In this document: piece after piece, positions 1 through 5,320 of the stretch
How the letters are laid out: each line of letters opens with the position of its first letter
Numbering within the stretch: the first letter of the stretch is position 1
Origin: Planctomycetota bacterium
GTDB lineage: Bacteria; Planctomycetota; Phycisphaerae; Sedimentisphaerales; Anaerobacaceae
Reading direction: 5' to 3'
Assembly (NCBI GenBank): GCA_023135255.1
Contig: JAGLTN010000588.1
Location: forward strand, 1-5,385
DNA length: 5,385 nt
Made by a program: the position numbers and the translations under genes
The notes under the pieces: model-generated
The model's database searches: none
The model's input: the letters and a program-made list of their open reading frames with translations, nothing else
Told to the model about the DNA's origin: nothing

Positions 1-17
1 GTCCGCGAATAAAACCG

Positions 18-82
18 TAACTGCTTGTTTCTACGTTACTTACCTGCGGATAAACGGGAAAATTCAATTGGGATCAGTATAA
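18..82 (+). repeat. left arm of a long imperfect inverted repeat
   Basis: This arm matches the reverse complement of 5321-5385, with each pair of positions summing to 5403. The inner 48 bases (35-82 against 5321-5368) agree at 44 positions, with mismatches at 39, 45, 58 and 70. The outer 17 bases agree at 12 positions. The match stops sharply at 82, and the innermost twelve bases, GGATCAGTATAA, are identical in both arms. No transposase lies between the arms, so the repeat could be the end of a degenerate or non-autonomous element, or a dispersed intergenic repeat. The repeat itself is directly visible; its function is unknown. Confidence 0.8.
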
Positions 83-83
83 T
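78..83 (+). promoter_or_regulatory. consensus -10 hexamer at the inner edge of the left repeat arm
   Basis: TATAAT is a perfect sigma-70 -10 hexamer. Its first five bases belong to the repeat arm and the last lies just outside it. No good -35 hexamer is seen 16-18 bases upstream, where the sequence reads around CGGGAA, so this is only a possible promoter for the DJ-1-like gene starting at 143. It would give a leader of about 50 bases that keeps the ribosome binding site. Confidence 0.25.
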
Positions 84-99
84 ATGGAATGAGAAGATA

Positions 100-128
100 T
101 TGATATTGTGGGAAAATAAAAATATTTT
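100..128 (+). promoter_or_regulatory. possible sigma-70-type promoter upstream of the DJ-1-like gene
   Basis: TTGATA at 100-105 and TATTTT at 123-128 are separated by 17 bases, which is the ideal spacing. Against this, transcription would begin at about 135 and would leave little or none of the AGGA ribosome binding site at 132-135. It is therefore no more likely than the TATAAT at 78-83. Confidence 0.25.
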
Positions 129-142
129 TTTAGGACTATAAA

Positions 143-691
143 ATGAGCAGGAAAGTATTAGTTACTATTGCGGACGGCATAGAAGAAATAGAGGCTGTTT
201 GTATTATCGATGTATTGAGAAGGGCAGGCAGTGATGTTACGGTTGCTTCTGTGGGCGATAGCTTACAGATAACAGCAAGCAGGGGAGTTATTTTAGTAGC
301 TGATGAGCTTATTGCTGGCTGTAAAGGTCAGACTTATGATCTTATCGCGTTGCCAGGTGGGATGGGCGGAGCTGAAAATCTCAGAGATTGTGCGGTCTTG
401 ACAGATATGCTTAAAGAGCAGAAAGAATCCGGCAGATACTATGCAGCTATTTGTGCTTCGCCGGCAGTTGTTTTTGCCTCTTGTGGGTTAATTAATGATC
501 GCAAGGCAACCTGCTATCCATCTCTTATGAAAGATATTGAAAATCCAGTAGATGAGAATGTTGTAATTGACGGCAACTGCATCACAAGTCAGGGGCCGGG
601 GACAGCACTGGAGTTTTCGCTTAAGCTTGTCGAAGTCTTATATGGCAATAGTAAAGCTGACGAAATAGCTGATGCGATGCTTGTCAGGTGA
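143..691 (+). CDS. DJ-1/PfpI (ThiJ/YajL) family protein
   Basis: The 182-residue protein is the usual length for the DJ-1/YajL branch and fills the whole single-domain fold. Visible landmarks are the N-terminal strand and GIEEIEAV segment (residues 12-19), where Glu17 aligns with the conserved Glu18 of human DJ-1; the PGGMGG turn (71-76); the nucleophile-elbow AICASPAV (102-109), with Cys104 as the reactive cysteine; and GPGTALEF (151-158), typical of DJ-1 close to the C terminus. Family members are cytoplasmic oxidative-stress proteins with chaperone or thiol-protection roles. Glyoxalase or deglycase activity is reported but disputed, and neither substrate nor activity can be read from the sequence. 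The ATG at 143 has AGGA at 132-135, seven bases upstream. The next gene is 342 bases away, so it is probably transcribed separately. The family call is firm; the exact function is open. Confidence 0.93.
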   Translation: MSRKVLVTIADGIEEIEAVCIIDVLRRAGSDVTVASVGDSLQITASRGVILVADELIAGCKGQTYDLIALPGGMGGAENLRDCAVLTDMLKEQKESGRYYAAICASPAVVFASCGLINDRKATCYPSLMKDIENPVDENVVIDGNCITSQGPGTALEFSLKLVEVLYGNSKADEIADAMLVR

Positions 692-747
692 ATTTTTTAT
701 GTAAAGATTTATACTTTTATTGGAACCAAAGTAACAGAAAATTGAAA

Positions 748-782
748 AGCAAAGTCAATCACACAATTTTTTGCTATTTTTT
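748..782 (+). terminator. possible weak terminator after the DJ-1-like gene
   Basis: AGCAAA (748-753) can pair with TTTGCT (770-775), and the sequence continues into ATTTTTT. The stem is only six pairs, AT-rich, with a 16-base loop, so stability is doubtful. It lies about 57 bases after the stop codon at 691, which is a plausible place. Confidence 0.25.
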
Positions 783-987
783 AAGTATTTTACACATTTG
801 CCGTTATATGGTGGTTACAATAACTTTAGACTTAAATCTATGTCATTAAAGAGCTTAGGTTTTTTTTGTGTGTGTGGCATTGCGGGGTAATTCTTTTTTT
901 CTTTTCAGTTAGTTTGGAAAGCTGCCTTTATTTCCTATATTTTCAATAATGACTATTGAGGTAGAAATAAATTATTTTCGGGGGCTC

Positions 988-1017
988 TTGTAGCATTTTG
1001 GTTTAAAAACCTATAAA
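988..1017 (+). promoter_or_regulatory. possible promoter of the chaperone cluster
   Basis: TTGTAG (988-993) and TATAAA (1012-1017) are 18 bases apart. The second matches the -10 consensus at five of six positions. Initiation near 1024 would leave only about ten bases before the ATG at 1034, a nearly leaderless transcript, which fits the absence of a Shine-Dalgarno sequence there. A GGTTT-AA-AAACC palindrome (1000-1011) sits between the two hexamers, where a repressor could block polymerase. A heat-shock sigma-32 reading (CTTG at 987-990 and CCTATA at 1010-1015) was considered but lacks the CCCCAT core. Confidence 0.3.
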
Positions 1018-1033
1018 AGAAAAATATTAAATT

Positions 1034-2338
1034 ATGCAAAAAGTGGTAAAAAGGTTTGTAGTTTCAGGCATAATCTTGTGGTTTGCAGGTGCGGCATCTT
1101 TTCTCTGGGTATCCGTAGAGAAAGAAAAACAGCAGCAGTATCTTAACCAGCAGCAGGAATTGTATAACGCAAAATTAGTTGAAATTAATCAACTTGCTAA
1201 TACTCAGGAAGAAATTAATCCTTTTAGAGTGATTATTAGTGAGGCAATTAAGTCAGAGAAATCTGATAATATTCCCCAAAGCAGCAACGGGAAAACAATC
1301 TCTTATTTTTCTGTTATTTGTGTGGCTTCAGGTACAATAATATTTTTGTCGTTATTGTTGTTGTGGTTAGTTCATTTCACTATAGAAAAAATTTCAAACT
1401 TCAAAAAGAACCTTGCTCAATTTCGTAAAAGCAGAAAAAAGACAGCTGATGTTTTAATCGAATCCAATTTACAGAAGAGGGAAAAGACAGCTGATGTTTT
1501 AATCGAATCCAATTCACAGAAGAAGGAAAAGACAGCAAAGTTAGCACAAAAGCTTTATGAGCCTGCTAAGTTCGATCCAAGTTTTTCCTGTACTGACGAG
1601 CGGAAATTTCATCCTTCCAGTACCAAAGTTGAAAAACATTCTGCTAATTCCATCAAGCCGGATCAACACGATAAATTTTTCGCAGATAAGTCTGATTTTC
1701 GAATTAAACCTATTGACAATTTAGAAAAAAATATCCGTGATGCTATCCGGTCAAGCTACCATGAAAACGCTATGAAAGCGCAGGATTCATTTAAGCAGCA
1801 GGCCGATAAGCTGGAAAAACAAGTTGTTGAAATCAAAAATCTTACCCAGGCTATAACACAGGCAAGTGCCGGCAATGATAAGCCTTTGGATAATAATATT
1901 GGTGAGCTTGCAGAACAGCTTTCCGCAATCAGAGATTATGCGTCTTCTCAACAGGACAGGGTGACAAAGCTTCAGGAAGGTTATGACTGGAACATAATCA
2001 GAACATTCTGTTTGAGGGTTATTCGTTGTATTGACAATATTGACAGCCGAATAGACAGCATATCTCAGCAGGGGGGCGACACATCTGATCTGGAAGACAT
2101 AAAAGACGATCTTGTATTTGTTCTTGAATCCAGCGGAGTTGAACAATTTGAACCTGATATCAACAGCAAGTATGCAAGTTCGCAAAAGACAGCAGAAGCA
2201 GTTAAGCAAAAAAAATCCTGCGGCGAACCTGAGATGAAAGGTAAAATCGCAGAGATAATAAAACCGGGTTATAGATATGTAATTGATGAAGACAATACCA
2301 AAATAGTACGAACCGCACAGGTTAAGCTTTTTGGTTAA
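1034..2338 (+). CDS. two-pass membrane protein with C-terminal divergent GrpE-like domain
   Basis: This is a candidate membrane-anchored nucleotide exchange factor for the Hsp70 encoded next to it. The 434 residues divide as follows. Residues 1-7 are basic; TM1 spans about 8-28; a Gln/Glu-rich, probably extracytoplasmic stretch covers 29-88; TM2 spans about 90-115 and is followed by a strongly basic segment, so both ends should be cytoplasmic. A charged linker (about 118-240) contains two 15-residue tandem repeats (136-165). A heptad-rich helix covers about 240-312. The C-terminal part (about 315-434) resembles GrpE: a paired-helix region with RCIDNIDSRIDSI, the VLESSGVEQFEPD segment (363-375, compare the 'LEkxGVexIep' of GrpE), then KIAEIIKPGYRY (404-415) and VRTAQVKLFG (425-434), which match the beta-wing GY and 'RPAxVxV' ending of GrpE. 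GrpE is normally soluble and about 200 residues. The ATG has no clear Shine-Dalgarno, but it begins a typical Lys/Arg-then-TM start and no later Met precedes TM1. The gene lies 30 bases before the Hsp70 ATG. The membrane calls are firm; the GrpE link rests on motifs read by eye. Confidence 0.75.
   Translation: MQKVVKRFVVSGIILWFAGAASFLWVSVEKEKQQQYLNQQQELYNAKLVEINQLANTQEEINPFRVIISEAIKSEKSDNIPQSSNGKTISYFSVICVASGTIIFLSLLLLWLVHFTIEKISNFKKNLAQFRKSRKKTADVLIESNLQKREKTADVLIESNSQKKEKTAKLAQKLYEPAKFDPSFSCTDERKFHPSSTKVEKHSANSIKPDQHDKFFADKSDFRIKPIDNLEKNIRDAIRSSYHENAMKAQDSFKQQADKLEKQVVEIKNLTQAITQASAGNDKPLDNNIGELAEQLSAIRDYASSQQDRVTKLQEGYDWNIIRTFCLRVIRCIDNIDSRIDSISQQGGDTSDLEDIKDDLVFVLESSGVEQFEPDINSKYASSQKTAEAVKQKKSCGEPEMKGKIAEIIKPGYRYVIDEDNTKIVRTAQVKLFG
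1439..1528 (+). repeat. 45-base tandem duplication inside the GrpE-like gene
   Basis: Two adjacent 45-base units (1439-1483 and 1484-1528) agree at 43 positions and encode KTADVLIESN-LQKRE and KTADVLIESN-SQKKE (residues 136-150 and 151-165). A third start, KTA, follows at 166-168. The length is a multiple of three, so the frame is kept. The near identity of the nucleotides, synonymous sites included, suggests a recent duplication in the charged linker after TM2. Confidence 0.92.
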
Positions 2339-2357
2339 TTTTTAAAGTAAAACAAAA

Positions 2358-2371
2358 GGGTGGTAAAAATG
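2358..2371 (+). promoter_or_regulatory. ribosome binding site deciding the Hsp70 start
   Basis: GGGTGG lies about five bases before the ATG at 2369 and fits the GGTG part of the anti-Shine-Dalgarno complement. Using the in-frame GTG at 2360 would turn this site into coding sequence and would leave only AT-rich sequence upstream. The ATG is therefore the better start. Confidence 0.6.
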
Positions 2372-3934
2372 TCTGGGAGTAAAAACATTAATATAGCGGG
2401 CATAGACCTGGGAACGACTTTTTCAGCAATGGCTATTTTGAACACAATAGGAAAGCCGGAGATCGTCCCAAATGCCGATGGTGAAAGACTAACGCCTTCA
2501 GCGGTTTTCTTTGATGAAGATAACGGTGGCATTGTTCGAATCGGCATAGAAGCGATTAATTCACGGCATCTTAATGCTGAAAGATCCGTTCGGTGGATAA
2601 AGCGTCATATTGGAGATTCTAACTATCACAAAACAATCGATGGTAAAGAATGGTCGGCTGTGGAATTATCAAGTTTGATCCTGAAAAAGCTTAAACAGGA
2701 CTTTGCTGCTGTGCATGGTGACATTGACAGCGTGATTATTTCAGTGCCAGCTCACTTCGATGAAATCCGAAGAAAAGCGACGATGGATGCAGGAAAAATG
2801 GCAGGGCTAAACGTAATCGGGATCGTAAACGAACCTGTTGCTGCTGCATTGTATTATGCCACTACCCGCAGGGTTTCGGGCAATGTTCTCGTATATGATC
2901 TTGGTGGTGGTACTTTTGATGTTACCATTATGAGTACCCATGGCAGCAATATGGATATTATCTGTTCGCAAGGTGAGCATGAGCTTGGTGGTGTCGATTT
3001 TGACCAGAAGGTGCTGGAAATACTTCAGCAGAACTACAGGGATAAATATAATTCTGAGCTGATAATAACAGATGAGGACAGGGCAAATTATGAGGATGAA
3101 GCTGAGGATATCAAGAAAACTCTGTCGAGACGTTCGGTAGCAAGAAAAATGCTTTATGGCCCCGCGGGTAGTATTAAAATCGAAATTACTCAGCAGATGT
3201 TTGAGGATTCTATTGCGGAATTGCTGAGCAGAACAGATTTGCTTTTAGATGCCGCACTTGCCGAAGCAAACATGACGGCCTGTGATATAGATAGGATAAT
3301 ATTGGTTGGCGGAAGCACGCGGATACCTGTAGTGCAGAAACGTCTCGAAGAAAGATTTAGTTTTGCGCCTGAAATAACTATTAATGTAGATGAATGTGTT
3401 GCTCTCGGAGCAGCTTTACACGCTGGTTTAACTTTTCAAAGAGAAAAGCCAAATTCACTTCCTGCTGGTATCGCAAACGGCCTTAAGGATATTAAGCTTA
3501 CCGATGTTTGCAATCATAGCTTTGGCACAATTTGTGCACCTTTTGATTCCAAGATCGGCAGCAGGGTTATTAGAAACCAGATCATTCTTAAGAAAAATAC
3601 GCCCTTGCCCTGCGAGGTCTCTCAAACGTTTTATACCATGAATAAGGAACAGAAGAAGCTTGAAGTGACAGTGACCCAGGGAGAAGACGCTGCTGCTGAA
3701 TATGTAAATATAATTGCAACCCATACGATCGATCTTCCGCCTGGCAGGAGTGCTAAACGTCCAATTAAAGTAACCTACAGCTATGATGTTAATCAGAGAA
3801 TGCACTGTAAGTTCGAAGATGTTGAATCCGGAAAAGTTCATGAGCTGGATTTGGCTATTGACAAGGATGGGAAACTTTTGGAAACAGCAGAAAAAGAACA
3901 TAACAATCAGCTGGAAGCTCTAAAAATCGAATAG
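2369..3934 (+). CDS. short Hsp70-family chaperone (no C-terminal lid), HscC-like
   Basis: This is an ATP-driven cytoplasmic chaperone of 521 residues, against about 638 for DnaK. The nucleotide-binding domain (about 1-365) is complete: phosphate-1 GIDLGTTFSAMAI (11-23), Lys78 in the WIKRHIG segment (catalytic Lys70 of DnaK), VPAHFDEIRRKA (126-137), VNEPVAAALYYA (153-164, with Glu155), phosphate-2 VYDLGGGTFDVTI (175-187, with Asp177 and Thr182), GGVDFD (207-212) and the adenosine motif ILVGGSTRIPVV (311-322). The linker is IKLTDV (375-380), less hydrophobic than DnaK VLLLDV but keeping its Asp. A beta substrate-binding domain follows (about 384-500), with NTPLP (410-414) and QGE (437-439). The helical lid and acidic tail are missing. 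The length and the linker style recall HscC rather than DnaK, so it is probably a specialised paralogue. The ATG at 2369, with GGGTGG at 2358-2363, is preferred to an in-frame GTG at 2360. It is flanked by candidate exchange-factor and J-like genes, implying one operon. Confidence 0.93.
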   Translation: MSGSKNINIAGIDLGTTFSAMAILNTIGKPEIVPNADGERLTPSAVFFDEDNGGIVRIGIEAINSRHLNAERSVRWIKRHIGDSNYHKTIDGKEWSAVELSSLILKKLKQDFAAVHGDIDSVIISVPAHFDEIRRKATMDAGKMAGLNVIGIVNEPVAAALYYATTRRVSGNVLVYDLGGGTFDVTIMSTHGSNMDIICSQGEHELGGVDFDQKVLEILQQNYRDKYNSELIITDEDRANYEDEAEDIKKTLSRRSVARKMLYGPAGSIKIEITQQMFEDSIAELLSRTDLLLDAALAEANMTACDIDRIILVGGSTRIPVVQKRLEERFSFAPEITINVDECVALGAALHAGLTFQREKPNSLPAGIANGLKDIKLTDVCNHSFGTICAPFDSKIGSRVIRNQIILKKNTPLPCEVSQTFYTMNKEQKKLEVTVTQGEDAAAEYVNIIATHTIDLPPGRSAKRPIKVTYSYDVNQRMHCKFEDVESGKVHELDLAIDKDGKLLETAEKEHNNQLEALKIE

Positions 3935-3945
3935 GTTTTTCTGTG

Positions 3946-3954
3946 GTCAAAATG
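3946..3954 (+). promoter_or_regulatory. start-site motif of the TerB/J-like gene, shared with Hsp70
   Basis: The twelve bases GTGGTCAAAATG (3943-3954) match GTGGTAAAAATG at the Hsp70 start (2360-2371) at eleven positions. In both cases an in-frame GTG lies three codons before the ATG, and GGTG or GTGG can act as a weak Shine-Dalgarno. The ATG at 3952 is chosen by analogy; a GTG start would add three residues. Confidence 0.5.
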
Positions 3955-4674
3955 AGTGATGGTTATAACTTAAATCTGTTTTTAGTTCTGACAGTTCAGG
4001 CTGGACTGCTGTATTTATTTGTAAGAAGTTTAATAAAGCCTGCTTCTGTAAGTGTTGTTTTAACCAATCAGGAAGAAAAAAACCTTCATGCAAAGCATTT
4101 GACAGTTGACCTTGCTTTGACAATTGCATGTGCAGGTAAAAAGATATCTGTCCTTCAGCTCAAAGTTATTAAAAACTATATAGAAAAAGATATAGCTCCA
4201 AAACGCACATCGGAAAAGATAGCTTACTATCTGAAATTGCTATCTTATTATTTTTTCATATCTCCGGATTTTAATCAGTGCAGCCTTATTTCCAAACAAA
4301 TCTTTGAACTTCTCAATTTTGCCGGTCGTTATGATATTCTTGATTTTTGTATGAGGCTCGTTTGTGCTGACGATGTTGTAACCACAAAACAGCTGGTGCT
4401 TTTGAAAGATATGGCTGAGCAGCTCGAAATTGAAAATGAAAGATTTCGATTGATGCTGGGAAAAATCATTCCGGTATCAAAATATGAGGTTAACGATATC
4501 GAAATAATTCTCGGTATAACATCAGATATGGATGCCGAGGAGACCAACTCTCTGCTTGGTAAAGAATACGTAAAATGGAATGCCCGCGTTACCAACTCCA
4601 CCCCGCAAATCCGCAAACAGGCACGGGATATGCTGGAAATCATCGCAAAAGCAAAAAGTCAATTCACTCATTAA
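3952..4674 (+). CDS. membrane-anchored TerB-like protein with degenerate J-like domain
   Basis: This is a candidate J-type co-chaperone for the Hsp70 that ends 17 bases upstream. The 240 residues begin with one membrane segment (about 8-28), followed by Arg and Lys, which puts the remainder in the cytoplasm. Residues about 45-175 are all-helical and acidic/hydrophobic, resembling the TerB/DjlA N-terminal domain (residues DILDFCMRLVCADDVVT near 128-144 and LLKDMAEQLEI near 150-160 fit its repeated helices). The last 60 residues open with IEIILGITSDMDAEE (183-197), like the 'YxiLGv..da..eei' start of a J domain, then KEYVKWNARV (204-213) where 'YRKLAxxxHPD' is expected, and end with RKQARDMLEIIAKAKSQF (221-238), like helix III 'A...Fk.I..Ay..L'. 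The HPD triad is absent. TerB plus J with an N-terminal TM is the architecture of DjlA. The context supports the call; the domain assignments are by eye. Confidence 0.7.
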   Translation: MSDGYNLNLFLVLTVQAGLLYLFVRSLIKPASVSVVLTNQEEKNLHAKHLTVDLALTIACAGKKISVLQLKVIKNYIEKDIAPKRTSEKIAYYLKLLSYYFFISPDFNQCSLISKQIFELLNFAGRYDILDFCMRLVCADDVVTTKQLVLLKDMAEQLEIENERFRLMLGKIIPVSKYEVNDIEIILGITSDMDAEETNSLLGKEYVKWNARVTNSTPQIRKQARDMLEIIAKAKSQFTH

Positions 4675-4707
4675 AGCCTTATCTTGGGTATTTTCATGGG
4701 CTTTTTT
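4673..4707 (+). terminator. possible weak terminator of the chaperone cluster
   Basis: AAAGCC (4673-4678) overlaps the stop codon of the TerB/J-like gene and can pair with GGCTTT (4699-4704), plus a T-G wobble pair inside. The T-run extends to 4707. The stem is short and the loop is about 18 bases, so the hairpin may be weak. Its position and T-tract fit a cluster end. Confidence 0.35.
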
Positions 4708-4798
4708 ATTGCAATACATTGTGTTGTGGTGCTATTCTATTGCTTAGTTTATTCAATGAAGCTTTATTAAAGACCAATATTAAATAAGGGAATCTGTG

Positions 4799-5287
4799 AT
4801 GATATATGACAGTGTAGAGAATGTTGATACTTATTGTGACGAAGACGATGCGATTACAATTGCAGTAGAGTTTGTCGACAATTTTGATATTTCTCAGCCT
4901 GACGGTAAGTATGAAATAGACGGCGATGAGGTTTTCGCGATTGTTCAGACTGTAACTACCGCTGATGCAAACGAGAAGAGTTTCGAGGCTCATGAGAATT
5001 ATGTTGATGTGCAGATGGTTCTCGAAGGCGCAGAAAGACATGACGTAGCTCTGCTTGATATTGAAGATTTAGAAATTGAGCAGGACTATGACAGCGAGAA
5101 AGATGTGATATTTTTCAAGGCCCCAGAGCATTTTTCAACTATTATTACCAAGCCCGGTATATTTGTGGTTTATGGCCCGGATGATGCCCATCGGCCTTGC
5201 TGCTGCATCGATAAGTCTGAGACTATCAGAAAAGTCTGCGTTAAAATTAAAATTGATTCCTGTCTTGGCGTTGAAGATGAGCAGTGA
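4799..5287 (+). CDS. YhcH/YjgK/YiaL family (DUF386) cupin-like protein
   Basis: The 162-residue protein is close to the family norm of about 150-155. Family signatures are visible: FEAHENYVDVQMVLEGAE (62-79), which contains the EAH and VDVQ metal- and substrate-site residues, FFKAPEHFS (105-113) and YGPDDAHRPC (125-134), with the conserved DAHRP. Members form a double-stranded beta-helix with a bound metal. Some act in carbohydrate catabolism: E. coli YhcH (NanQ) is described as an N-acetylneuraminate anomerase, and EbgC belongs to an evolved beta-galactosidase. No sugar-catabolic gene is beside it here, so its substrate cannot be inferred. The ATG at 4799 has AAGGG at 4786-4790, eight bases upstream. 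A GTG immediately before it (4796) could be read as the start instead, adding one residue. It lies 124 bases after the chaperone cluster, probably in a separate unit. Confidence 0.9.
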   Translation: MIYDSVENVDTYCDEDDAITIAVEFVDNFDISQPDGKYEIDGDEVFAIVQTVTTADANEKSFEAHENYVDVQMVLEGAERHDVALLDIEDLEIEQDYDSEKDVIFFKAPEHFSTIITKPGIFVVYGPDDAHRPCCCIDKSETIRKVCVKIKIDSCLGVEDEQ

Positions 5288-5320
5288 GGATGGGGCAATA
5301 GTTTGAGTAACCTGGCCTGT

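Larger units (their letters stand above)
692..1033. other. AT-rich intergenic region of 342 bases
   Basis: No credible gene was found on either strand; the only open frames with a start are about 13-14 codons long. The region holds a weak terminator-like hairpin (748-782), long T-runs near 861-867 and 894-900, a short GT run (867-876), a GGTTT/AAACC palindrome (1000-1011) and a promoter-like pair before the downstream gene (988-1017). No CIRCE element (the HrcA operator TTAGCACTC-N9-GAGTGCTAA) was seen, so the chaperone cluster has no sign of classical HrcA control. Confidence 0.6.

Noticed and set aside
815..990. Two tiny open frames (about 13 and 14 codons) in the gap before the chaperone cluster, considered as leader peptides
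   Set aside because: They have no Shine-Dalgarno, no run of regulatory codons and no attenuator-like hairpins nearby.
692..1033. CIRCE/HrcA operator or clear sigma-32 promoter before the chaperone cluster
   Set aside because: No TTAGCACTC-N9-GAGTGCTAA match exists, and the -10 region lacks CCCCAT.
1439..1528. CRISPR-like repeat
   Set aside because: The units are directly adjacent without spacers and lie in frame in a coding region.
1787..2209. 140-codon open frame on the minus strand inside the GrpE-like gene
   Set aside because: It runs opposite a well-supported gene, has a Cys/Leu/Ile-rich composition typical of antisense frames and shows no recognisable motif.
2360..2368. GTG start for the Hsp70 (and the equivalent GTG at 3943 and 4796 for the later genes)
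   Set aside because: Each has an ATG three codons (or one codon) downstream with a better-placed ribosome binding sequence, so the ATG was preferred.
3455..3901. 148-codon open frame on the minus strand inside the Hsp70 gene
   Set aside because: It is antisense to the conserved substrate-binding region of Hsp70 and has no domain signature or ribosome binding site.
4575..4787. 70-codon + strand frame overlapping the end of the TerB/J-like gene
   Set aside because: The first half is a shifted reading of the J-like region. The second half is hydrophobic, but there is no start signal in the gap.
4706..5041. 111-codon minus-strand frame over the 4675-4798 gap and the YhcH-like gene
   Set aside because: Most of it is antisense to conserved YhcH-family sequence, and the protein looks random.
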